The notes under the pieces are model-generated. The model was not told the origin of the DNA. It was given only the letters and a program-made list of their open reading frames with translations, and searched no databases. Shown piece after piece: positions 52,442 to 60,248 of a stretch of 64,000 nucleotides of DNA. The translations under genes and the position numbers were made by a program. The stretch's first letter is position 1. Each line of letters starts with the position of its first letter. Source of the DNA: Xiheimicrobium sp033763395 (GTDB lineage: Bacteria > Myxococcota > Myxococcia > Myxococcales > Myxococcaceae); assembly GCA_033763395.1 (NCBI GenBank), contig JANRKQ010000128.1:1-64000 (forward strand). Direction: 5' to 3'.

Positions 52442-53002
52442 TCAGGGGGGAGCGTCGTACGACAGCACCAGCACCGCCGCGCTCTCGGCCTCCTCGGCCG
52501 GCTTGTCGTCGGCCTTCCCCTTCGGCGGCTTCGCGGGCTTCTTCTTCGCCTTCGAGGGGTCGGGCAGCAGCTCCATGCGGCAGGTGCCCGAGGTGCCACA
52601 GTCGATGGTGGCCGGGAGTGAAGTGAAGCTGCCCTCTTCGATGGCGGCCAGCACCACCTTCGGCTCAGCGAGCGCGTCTTTCGACATGGGCAGCGTCGGC
52701 AGCACCCGCTTGGCCACCGCCACTGCCTCGGCCCCCACCGTCTTCGTCGTCAGCCCAGCCGCCTTGATGGTGAAGCGGTACTGCACCCGCTCGCACCCGC
52801 CGAGCTCGACCGTCACCTCGGTGCCGTCGGCCAGCTTGAGCGCCTGGCGCACCTGCCGCTTCTCCTTCTTCGTCGACAGCAGCTTGAGGCCTTTCGGCAG
52901 CTTCGCGGCGTACTGCGCCACCAACACCTTCGGCTCCACGGCGCAGTCCTGAGCGTGCGCGACCACCGACAGCAGGGAGAGGCACAGCAGAAGGAAGCGC
53001 AT
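52442..53002 (-). CDS. Hypothetical exported protein
   Basis: A 186-residue protein with a signal peptide (MRFLLLCLSLLSVVAHAQ) and one Cys pair possibility ('CGTSGTC' in the middle, plus early Cys). The C-terminal part is a Lys/Pro-rich linker (KAKKKPAKPPKGKADDKP) before a short hydrophobic end. ATG 53002 is chosen over 53014 because it starts the signal. No family is recognised. Its upstream region is shared with the divergent gene at 53257. Confidence 0.66.
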   Translation of the reverse strand: MRFLLLCLSLLSVVAHAQDCAVEPKVLVAQYAAKLPKGLKLLSTKKEKRQVRQALKLADGTEVTVELGGCERVQYRFTIKAAGLTTKTVGAEAVAVAKRVLPTLPMSKDALAEPKVVLAAIEEGSFTSLPATIDCGTSGTCRMELLPDPSKAKKKPAKPPKGKADDKPAEEAESAAVLVLSYDAPP

Positions 53003-53140
53003 GATGCCCGACACGCTACCACCGCGGGACAGGGGCCCTGTCTCGGTGGCGCACGCCCCGTCACGCGCTGCGGCGGCAGCACTTCAACCACGCGAGAAGA
53101 CGAGCGAGGTGGCCCACTTGTCAACGGAGATGACACGACC

Positions 53141-53159
53141 CTCTCAGATCCTGAGAGGT
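53141..53159. promoter_or_regulatory. Perfect 8+3+8 palindrome in a divergent promoter region
   Basis: CCTCTCAGATCCTGAGAGG has two 8-bp arms around ATC. It lies between divergent genes starting at 53002 (minus) and 53257 (plus), in a relatively AT-rich stretch for this genome. A dimeric repressor or activator site is the simplest reading. No T-run follows, which argues against a terminator. Confidence 0.55.
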
Positions 53160-53256
53160 GAAGTCCCCGAATTCACGAGAAACCATACGCAACAAATGGA
53201 GTGACTGTCCGACAACTCCTACATCGCAGCACACACCACCGACCTCGGAGCCGCCC

Positions 53257-53739
53257 ATGCCCACGACGACCTTCAACCCGTACAACCCCTTCTCGTACTG
53301 GACGCTCCCCTACGGCGGCCGGGTCACCACGAAGCCGACGTTCCCCACGCAGCCGAAGCCGGCGGCTGGCGAGCCCATCTCCATCAAGCCGCGCTCGTCG
53401 GACCCGGGCATGTCGATGACGGCGGGCCGCGACTCGGTGACGCTCAAGGGCACCACCGCGGGTCCGAAGGTCGTCGACGGGTACCTCGGTGGCTACGAGG
53501 TGGCGCGCGGGCTGTCGTTCACCCTCGACATCGAGAAGGCGCCCACCACCGACTCGTTCGGCCGCACCAACTACACCGAGAAGAACTCCCGCATCTTCAC
53601 GTGGGACTCGAACAAGGGTCAGTCGGCGCTGCACGTCGCCGAGGGCCTCGCGAAGAAGGTGAACGCGGGCGATGACTTTCGCGCCACCGTGAAGCGCAAC
53701 GCCGACGGGTCGGTCACCATCGCCTTCGCGCGCCGCTGA
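53257..53739 (+). CDS. Hypothetical soluble protein
   Basis: A 160-residue protein without signal peptide or helix. It begins with a Pro/Tyr-rich stretch ('TTTFNPYNPFSYWTLPYGGR') and then a compact beta-rich part ('VVDGYLGGYEVARGLSFTLD', 'DDFRATVKRNADGSVTIAFA'). ATG 53257 has CGGAG 6 nt upstream. No family is recognised. It stands 115 bp before a kinase gene on the same strand, so a partner or substrate role is possible but unsupported. Confidence 0.55.
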   Translation: MPTTTFNPYNPFSYWTLPYGGRVTTKPTFPTQPKPAAGEPISIKPRSSDPGMSMTAGRDSVTLKGTTAGPKVVDGYLGGYEVARGLSFTLDIEKAPTTDSFGRTNYTEKNSRIFTWDSNKGQSALHVAEGLAKKVNAGDDFRATVKRNADGSVTIAFARR

Positions 53740-53854
53740 CGACGCGCCGGTTCCTGTCAGCCTGGAGTTGACTGCGGAGCGGCCTGCCATCGGGCCATGG
53801 GAGGCCGCACGTTCATTTCGGTTTTCGCGCCAGTCTGAGCGAGACTCGTGAGCC

Positions 53855-55156
53855 GTGGCCGCGTCCCTCATCGGGCAGAAGCTGGGTGACTACGAGGTCG
53901 TCTCGCGGCTGGGCACCGGCGGCATGGGCGCCGTCTTCGAGGCCCGCCACCCCGTCATCGGCAAGCGCGTCGCCATCAAGGTGCTGCACCCGGCCTTCGC
54001 GAAGGACCCCAAGGCGCTCGAGCGCTTCGTCAACGAGGCGCGCGTCGTCAACACCATCGGGCACCCGGCGGTCGTCGACATCTTCAGCTTCGGCGAGACG
54101 GGCGACGGCCTGCACTACTTCGTCATGGAGTTCCTGAAAGGGCGCTCCGTCGACCAGCTCGTCGAAGGCGGGCCGCTGCCGCTGGGCCAAGCGCTCGAGC
54201 TGGGGTGTCAGCTGCTCGAGGTGCTCGACAAGGCGCACCAGGCGAACGTGGTGCACCGGGACCTCAAGCCGCAGAACCTCGTGGTGGAGGACGGGCCGTC
54301 GGGCCAGAGGCTGCGGGTGCTCGACTTCGGCATCGCCAAGTCCATCAGCGCGGAGCTGAAGCAGCAGCTCACCGGCAGCGCGATTCTCGGCACGCCCGGG
54401 TACATGGCTCCGGAGCAGATTGACTCGGCGCCGGTGACGCCTCGCACCGACCTCTACTCGACGGGCGCGGTGCTGTTCGAGCTGCTGACGGGCAAGCGGG
54501 TGCTCGAGGGGAGCAACATCGGCCAGCTGCTGCTCAAGGCGCTGCACGAGCCCGCGCGCCGGGCGTCGTCGGTGAAGCCCGACGTGCCCGCCGAGGTGGA
54601 CGACTTCGTGGCTTCGCTGCTGGAGCGCGACCCGTCACGGCGGCCGGCGAGCGCGAGGGCCGCACTCGAGACGTTGCGGCGGCTCCAGGCCGACTTGCAG
54701 CACCACGGCAGCCTGCCGACGCGCTCCGAGGTGCCCATCGCGAAGGAGCCACCCAAACGCCCGACCATTCCCGGCGTCGACGACAAGGTCACCAGCCAGG
54801 TGAAGGCGTACCGGCCGAGCGTCGACATGCACGAGGTGGGGCAGCGCACCGAGCCCGCGTGGGAAGGGCGGCACGCTCCAGCGCCCGCGATGCCGCCACC
54901 TCAGCGCGGGAGCAACCCGTCGATGGCGAAGCAGAAGCCCGACGAGGCGGCGACGCGCGCGACGCCGAAGGTGGAGCCGAAGCCGGCGCCGCCCCTGATG
55001 CCGCTGCCCGAGGTGGCGACCGCCGTGGACCGGAAGATGGTGGCGCGCATGCGTGAGGTCGAGTCGACCGGCGGCGGCGGGGCGGTGAAGTGGGTGGTGC
55101 TGGGGGCGTTCGGGTTGTTGGCAGGGCTGGGCGCGTGGTGGTTCTCACGCGGGTGA
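53855..55156 (+). CDS. Hanks-type Ser/Thr protein kinase with C-terminal anchor
   Basis: A 433-residue kinase starting at GTG 53855. The glycine loop (GTGGMGAVF), Lys in 'RVAIKVLHP', catalytic HRDLKPQN, DFGIAK and 'GYMAPEQ' are all present, so it should be active. The kinase domain covers about 10-275. A Pro/Lys/Ala-rich linker and a single C-terminal helix (WVVLGAFGLLAGLGAWWF) follow, with only three residues outside. It has no PEGA-like sensor domain, unlike the kinase at 5.0 kb. Confidence 0.94.
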   Translation: MAASLIGQKLGDYEVVSRLGTGGMGAVFEARHPVIGKRVAIKVLHPAFAKDPKALERFVNEARVVNTIGHPAVVDIFSFGETGDGLHYFVMEFLKGRSVDQLVEGGPLPLGQALELGCQLLEVLDKAHQANVVHRDLKPQNLVVEDGPSGQRLRVLDFGIAKSISAELKQQLTGSAILGTPGYMAPEQIDSAPVTPRTDLYSTGAVLFELLTGKRVLEGSNIGQLLLKALHEPARRASSVKPDVPAEVDDFVASLLERDPSRRPASARAALETLRRLQADLQHHGSLPTRSEVPIAKEPPKRPTIPGVDDKVTSQVKAYRPSVDMHEVGQRTEPAWEGRHAPAPAMPPPQRGSNPSMAKQKPDEAATRATPKVEPKPAPPLMPLPEVATAVDRKMVARMREVESTGGGGAVKWVVLGAFGLLAGLGAWWFSRG

Positions 55157-55281
55157 AACCTGCGCGGTTGGAGTCGGCCGCTGGTCCCCGCGGGTGGCCG
55201 CGCGCGGACCAGGATGCCGCAGAGGTGGAGGACCCGCGATGGTACGGCCGCTTCACCGGGTTCCCGTAGCAGCGAGTCGAC

Positions 55282-55740
55282 TCACGGCCCCGCGAACGCG
55301 CGCTCGAGGTCTGCCAGCACCAGCTTCGTCATCGGCATGAAGGCCGCCACCACGCGCTGGGCCCGGGCCCGGTCGGGGTCCGACAACAGCTCCCCCAGCC
55401 TCCGCGGCACCACCTGCCACGACAGGCCGAAGCGGTCCTTGCACCAGCCGCAGCGGCTCTCGGCGCCGCCATCGGCCGTGAGCGCGCTCCAGAGCCGGTC
55501 GATGTCCGCCTGGGTGTCACAGTGAATGACGAGCGACATCGCTTCCGTGAAGTGGAACTGCGGGCCGCCGTTGAGGGCGACGAAGTCGCGGCCGCCGAGC
55601 GAGAAGGCCACGGTGAGGGCCCTGCCGCCGGGGCCGGGCGTCACCTTCGTCACCTTCGAGCCGGGGATGAGCGAGACGTAGAAGGCGACGGCCTCTTCGG
55701 CCTGGCCGTCGAACCACAGACACGGCGTCACGGCGTCCAT
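55282..55740 (-). CDS. PhnB-like VOC-fold protein
   Basis: A 152-residue protein of the PhnB/3-demethylubiquinone-methyltransferase-like VOC family: 'VTPCLWFDGQAEEAVAFYVS' and 'SKVTKVTPGPGGRALTVAFS', then 'FVALNGGPQFHFTEAMSLVI', 'CGWCKDRFGLSWQVVP' and a C-terminal helix with 'RAQRVVAAFMPMTKLVLADL'. Such proteins bind small molecules or metals, and the catalytic role is often unknown. ATG 55740 is the family start; the longer reading to 55860 is unrelated sequence. Convergent with the kinase. Confidence 0.9.
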   Translation of the reverse strand: MDAVTPCLWFDGQAEEAVAFYVSLIPGSKVTKVTPGPGGRALTVAFSLGGRDFVALNGGPQFHFTEAMSLVIHCDTQADIDRLWSALTADGGAESRCGWCKDRFGLSWQVVPRRLGELLSDPDRARAQRVVAAFMPMTKLVLADLERAFAGP

Positions 55741-55933
55741 CACGGCACCGCCTTCGGGTCCATGCAGAGGGCTGTCACCGGGGTACGAGGCGAGGCGGGG
55801 CGTGCCTCTGAGGCAGGTTCCATGGCCCACACCCTCACCAGGAACCGGGCCGGCCGTCACCTGGAAGTTCGTTCATCGACGCAGCCCCACCCGCCGTGTC
55901 AGCATTCGCACCGCCAGGGGGCTTCGAAGCGCT

Positions 55934-57898
55934 GTGTTCTTCCTCTTTCCACTCGGCGTCGGTGAAGCCCGTGTTCGGATTCCCATCGTCGCGGGCCTCA
56001 TCGCCCTCGTGTGCGTGGGCGCGTTCCTGCCCACGTGGGTCTTCACCGACGACCCGCTCAACCGCGAGCGCCTCGTCGACGCGGTGGGCTTCTGGAGCGA
56101 GCACCCGTACCTCACCATCGACGGCGACTTCGTGCGCAAGACGCTGGGGCGCCAGGCCGCGGAGCGCCTCGAGGCGATGCGCACGCAGCACCACGCCGAG
56201 CTCGAAGCGCTGAAGCCTGCGCCCGACGTGCTGGTGAAGGAGCAGGCCCGCCTCGACCAGCTCGTCGCCGCCGCGCAGGCGCGCGACACCTGGCTGCGGC
56301 GCTTCTCCCTCGTGCCCGCGCGCGGCCTCGCCCAGCCCGGCTGGTTGACGGCGATGTTCCTCCACTACGGCTGGCTCCACCTGCTGGGGAACCTCTTCTT
56401 CCTGTGGCTCGCCGCGCCGCTCCTCGAAGACGCCTGGGGCCGGGCCTTCTTCGCCGCCGTCTACCTCGCCTCGGGCCTCGCCGCGTCCTTCGCGCACTTC
56501 CTCATCGACCCGGACTCACCCGGCACCATGGCCGGGGCGTCGGGCGCCATCGCCGGCCTCATGGGCGCCTTCGCGGTGCGCTTTCCGCTGCGGCGCATCG
56601 CCATCGGCTACTTCATCTACTTCGTCGTCAGCTTCCGCCGCGGCATCTGGCACTGGCCCGCGTGGTTCGCCGCGGCGCTGTGGTTCGCCGACCAGGCGTG
56701 GGACTACTTCCTCGGAGAGACGGGCGGCGTCGCGGTGGGCGCCCACCTCGGCGGCTTCGCCTTCGGCGCGGTGGTGGCGCTCGCGATGAAGTTCTCGGGC
56801 CTCGACCGGGAGCTGGTGACGACCGACGAGGGCGCGACCGACCTCTCGAAGCGGCACGTGTCGAAGGGCGTCGAGGCCGCGCGCGCCGCCGTCGAGGAGC
56901 GCGAGTACGACAAGGCGAAGGCGCTCCTCGAGGCCGAGCTGGCGACGCACCCGACGGACAGCGACGCGCGCCTCATGCTGGCGGGGCTCGAGCTCTCGAC
57001 GCCGGGCCGCACCGACGTGGCGAACAAACACTTCGTGCGCGCGCTCCTCGAGGCCTGCACGGCGTCGCCCGAGCACGGCGCGGAGCTATGGCTGGAGCAC
57101 GGCCTGCGCTTCGGGGCCCAGGTGCTGACGCCGCAGCAGGCGCAGAAGCTGGCCCAGGTGGTGGCGGCGTCGCCCGACCCGAACGTCGCCCAGAGCGCCC
57201 TCAAGCTGTACGAGCGCGCCGCCGACGCGCCGGGGCTCGTTGGCCAGAAGGCCGGCCTCGAGACGGCGCGCCGGCTCTGGAGCGACGTGCGTGACGCCAA
57301 CGCGACGCGGCGCAGGCTCGAGCACCTGCTCGACCAGCCGACGCTGCCCGAGGTGCTGGCGAACGAGGCGCGCGCGCTGCTCGAGCAGCTCCCCGAGAAG
57401 GCCCCCTCGTCGGGCCTTGAGCTGGACGACCGCCGGCCTGGCGCCGCCGCGTCGTTCGGCGCCGGGCCCGAGCTCGAGCCGCCGCCGCCCGAAGACGACC
57501 CGCCGGCCCAGGTGGTCGAAGTGCGGGGCGTGGCCGAGGGGCAGCTGACGTTGGGCAACACCACCACCGACGTCGAGCTGCCGCTGTCGGCCATCGAAGC
57601 GGTGAGCGTGGGCGTGGTGCCGATGGGCGGCGCGAAGGTGCTGCTCGTCGAGCTGTTCAGCCCGCTGGCCCCGCCGCTGCGGCTGGTGAGCACGACGGCC
57701 AACCTGCAGGCGTTCCGCAAGGCCGAGAGCCCGAAGGCGCTGTACCGCGACTTCCTGCTCGAGCTGCTCGGCCATGGAGCGACGCCGCTGTTCGACCGCG
57801 CGGTCGTCGAAGGCGGCCAGTTTCCGGCGTTCGCGAGCCTCGAGGCGTACGAGCAGGTGCGGGTCGCGGCGCGGCGGCGCACGAAGGTGGTGCTGTGA
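55934..57898 (+). CDS. Rhomboid-family intramembrane serine protease with long C-terminal extension
   Basis: A 654-residue protein. The N-terminal two-fifths is a rhomboid core with 'MFLHYGWLHLLGNLFFLWLA', the catalytic Ser in 'TMAGASGAIAGLMGAF' (GxSG) and the His in 'VAVGAHLGGFAFG'. A soluble insertion (about 40-115) precedes helix 2. The C-terminal half has TPR-like repeats ('AAVEEREYDKAKALLEAELA', 'NKHFVRALLEACTASPEHGA'), a Pro-rich linker and a beta-rich last domain. GTG 55934 is chosen because hydrophobic sequence starts there. Rhomboids cut membrane-anchored proteins; the target here is unknown. An orphan MYXO-CTERM-like fragment follows directly in the same frame. Confidence 0.9.
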   Translation: MFFLFPLGVGEARVRIPIVAGLIALVCVGAFLPTWVFTDDPLNRERLVDAVGFWSEHPYLTIDGDFVRKTLGRQAAERLEAMRTQHHAELEALKPAPDVLVKEQARLDQLVAAAQARDTWLRRFSLVPARGLAQPGWLTAMFLHYGWLHLLGNLFFLWLAAPLLEDAWGRAFFAAVYLASGLAASFAHFLIDPDSPGTMAGASGAIAGLMGAFAVRFPLRRIAIGYFIYFVVSFRRGIWHWPAWFAAALWFADQAWDYFLGETGGVAVGAHLGGFAFGAVVALAMKFSGLDRELVTTDEGATDLSKRHVSKGVEAARAAVEEREYDKAKALLEAELATHPTDSDARLMLAGLELSTPGRTDVANKHFVRALLEACTASPEHGAELWLEHGLRFGAQVLTPQQAQKLAQVVAASPDPNVAQSALKLYERAADAPGLVGQKAGLETARRLWSDVRDANATRRRLEHLLDQPTLPEVLANEARALLEQLPEKAPSSGLELDDRRPGAAASFGAGPELEPPPPEDDPPAQVVEVRGVAEGQLTLGNTTTDVELPLSAIEAVSVGVVPMGGAKVLLVELFSPLAPPLRLVSTTANLQAFRKAESPKALYRDFLLELLGHGATPLFDRAVVEGGQFPAFASLEAYEQVRVAARRRTKVVL

Positions 57899-58246
57899 GC
57901 GGGAGGCAGTGGAGGCTCCGCGGGCGGGAGTGCAGGAGGCATGGCGGGTGGAACGGCGGGCGGAAGCGCCGGCGGCACGTCCCGAGGTGACGCTGGATGC
58001 TCGGCCGGCGGCTCGGCAGGTGGCGCCCCGGGCGGGAGCGCAGGCGGCGTCGGCGGCGGCGTTTCGGGTGGAACCACTGCTGGCGGGACGACTGGCGGCG
58101 GCGGCACCACCGAGGCCCCTGACGCTGGGCCAGTTCAGCCCGAAGCCGTCGTGTTCCGGCTGTCCTCATGCGGCTGCACGAGCGGCGACGGGAGCCTTGC
58201 GCTGTTCGTGGCTTCGCTCCTTCTGCGGCGGCGACGCCGAGTGTGA
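57899..58246 (+). pseudogene. Orphan GGSAGG linker with MYXO-CTERM-like tail
   Basis: Directly after the rhomboid TGA, the same frame continues as Gly/Ser/Ala-rich sequence ('GGSAGGSAGG' type), then 'EAPDAGPVQPEAVVFRLSSC', and ends 'GCTSGDGSLALFVASLLLRR' with further Arg. The Cys, small hydrophobic helix and Arg run match MYXO-CTERM sorting signals of myxobacteria. There is no proper start or signal peptide (ATG 57941 is inside the linker). It looks like the 3' end of a surface-protein gene stranded by recombination. Read-through from the rhomboid is a formal alternative. Confidence 0.65.
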
Positions 58247-58472
58247 GCGGTGACAGGCCAACGACTCCCTCGGCTGGGCGCTCAGCTGTCCTGTCATCGA
58301 CGCGTTCCTCAACCCCAGGACGCGCACCCCTCACCGCCGCCGCAACCGGCTGGATTCACGTTGGCCGCAAGCGACCTCCGTGCGTCACCGTTGTGCGTTT
58401 CAGACACCTCGCGGGTTGACCGAGCGTCGGTGCGTCGCGCACGCTCGCGCACCTTTTCGCTGCAAGGGCCAC

Positions 58473-59522
58473 ATGTCCACGAACACGGGTGAAACGGAGC
58501 TGCCGCTCCGAGAGGTCGGGCTTCGCGAGGTCGTGTGGCCCTACGTGAAGGCCGGCTGGCGCGCGATGGGTGAGGACCTGCCGGCGTGGCTGTTCTTCTG
58601 GAACGCGTGCCTGCTGCTGAACACCTCACTGACGAACCTGGTGCCGCCCCGGCCCGACTTCGCGCCGACCATCATCTTCCCCATGGCGGTCTTCGTCGTG
58701 TTCACCACCGTGCGGGCGCTCAAGTCGCCCTCGGTGCGCTTTCCGAAGCTGGCGCTGGTGGTGCCGGTGACGATGGCGCTGGGCCTGCCGCTCCTCACGC
58801 TCACCTGGCACACGCCCTCGCCGCTCGAGCTCGACACGCTGCGCACGGTGTACGAGCTGTCGAACTTCGGCTGGGCGGCGCTCCTGGTGCGCTTCTTCTG
58901 GAAGCGCCAGCCCTCGCTGCTCGTCTACTTCTTCGGCGTCGCCCTCGTGTACGGCGCGGTGCTCGAGAACGGCGGCATCGTGCTGGGCTTCTTCGACGAG
59001 CAGAACCTCTCGCGAACGATGGTGAAGCCCTTCGTCGCGCCGGTGGCCACGATGATTGGGTGGTGCGTGGTGCTGGGCATGGCGACGTACCTCGTGTGGC
59101 GCCTGCGCGAGTGGGTGCCGGCCTTGAAGCAGAGCGCGCTCGTCAGCGGCGTGCTGGTCGGCGTCTTCGCCACCATGCTCGACCTGCAGATCGACCCCAT
59201 CGCCACGCTGACGGGCTGCTGGGTGTGGGACGCCTCGCTGCCGCCCTGGTTCCACGGCGTGCCGCAGGTGAACTTCGTGGCGTGGCTGTGCGCGCTGATT
59301 CCGTTCGCGTGGGTGATGTTCCGCGTGCAGGCGCGCGAGGGCGTGGCCGACTTCGGGCCCTGGAGCCGCCGCCAGCTCCTCGTCGCGCTCGCCTTCGTGC
59401 CCTGGGCGCTCGTCATCGCGCTCATCGCCTTCATGACCTCGACGGCGCTGCTCGAGGGCGTCGAGGGCCCCAGCTGGAGCCTGCTCGCGGCCTTCACCCA
59501 GCGGGTCCTCTCGGCCCTGTAG
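58473..59522 (+). CDS. CruF-like carotenoid biosynthesis membrane protein
   Basis: A 349-residue integral membrane protein with about eight helices. The stretch 'TMLDLQIDPIATLTGCWVWD' followed by 'PPWFHGVPQVNFVAWLCALI' is the signature of the DUF422/CruF family, whose known member hydrates the 1',2' double bond of carotenoids. ATG 58473 starts the family sequence with AAGGG upstream. Other crt genes are not adjacent, but a carotenoid oxygenase is at 44.7 kb. Exact substrate uncertain. Confidence 0.8.
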   Translation: MSTNTGETELPLREVGLREVVWPYVKAGWRAMGEDLPAWLFFWNACLLLNTSLTNLVPPRPDFAPTIIFPMAVFVVFTTVRALKSPSVRFPKLALVVPVTMALGLPLLTLTWHTPSPLELDTLRTVYELSNFGWAALLVRFFWKRQPSLLVYFFGVALVYGAVLENGGIVLGFFDEQNLSRTMVKPFVAPVATMIGWCVVLGMATYLVWRLREWVPALKQSALVSGVLVGVFATMLDLQIDPIATLTGCWVWDASLPPWFHGVPQVNFVAWLCALIPFAWVMFRVQAREGVADFGPWSRRQLLVALAFVPWALVIALIAFMTSTALLEGVEGPSWSLLAAFTQRVLSAL

Positions 59523-59570
59523 CCGCGCGGGGCCAGCTCGCCTCAGGCCTTGCGCGTTCGAGCCACCGTC

Positions 59571-60158
59571 ATGAACTTCACGCGCCTCGACGACCAACCC
59601 TGGGTGTTCCAGGCGACCGCCGAGGCCGGGTGGCTCCCGGGCCAGTCGCTCACGCTCTTCATCGAAGTCGACGGGAGCGTCGGGCCATCGCCGGTGCAGG
59701 TCGAGCTCGCCGAGGCGCTGGTGCATCACGGCGGAGCGCTCGCGAAAGAACTCGAGCAGGCGCTCTTCGATTACCTCCGCTGGATTCGGATGAAGGAGTG
59801 CCCGGTCGAACCGGCTGGCGTCTGGGCCCACCTCGAGGCGCCTCAGGCCTGGTTCGACTGGGCCAGCGAGGAGACGCCGCCGAGGCTCCGCCTCTGTTGG
59901 TCGCTGCGTCCGATGAACGGCGACCTGGTCGCGGTCGAGGTGACACCGTGGCAGGCGCTGGGCGTCGGTGAGTTCGGAGCCTCATCGCTCGAGGCGCTCT
60001 CGTTCATCCGGGCGCAGCTCGAGCCCAGCGTGCCGTCCGACTCGGCTCAGGGTCCGCTCGGACGAAAGACGTGCCACGCGTGTCGCGCCGTCTCGTTCGA
60101 CGTGACACCCACGTGCCCCTCGTGCGGCGCGCCGCGCTGGTGGGCCGACAGCCCCTGA
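59571..60158 (+). CDS. Hypothetical protein with C-terminal zinc ribbon
   Basis: A 195-residue soluble protein. The first 150 residues form an unassigned alpha/beta domain ('FIEVDGSVGPSPVQVELAEA', 'LRLCWSLRPMNGDLVAVEV'). The end has a zinc ribbon, 'CHACRAVSFDVTPTCPSCG'. ATG 59571 is preferred over the start seven codons upstream. The zinc ribbon suggests a protein or nucleic-acid contact. Confidence 0.65.
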   Translation: MNFTRLDDQPWVFQATAEAGWLPGQSLTLFIEVDGSVGPSPVQVELAEALVHHGGALAKELEQALFDYLRWIRMKECPVEPAGVWAHLEAPQAWFDWASEETPPRLRLCWSLRPMNGDLVAVEVTPWQALGVGEFGASSLEALSFIRAQLEPSVPSDSAQGPLGRKTCHACRAVSFDVTPTCPSCGAPRWWADSP

Positions 60159-60248
60159 GCCGGAGTCCTCAATCTGCCCACGCGGCAATGGTGCCATGCC
60201 GAGCCATTTCCCGACGGGTCCATGGGCGCGGCTGGTAAGCCGTGCGGC

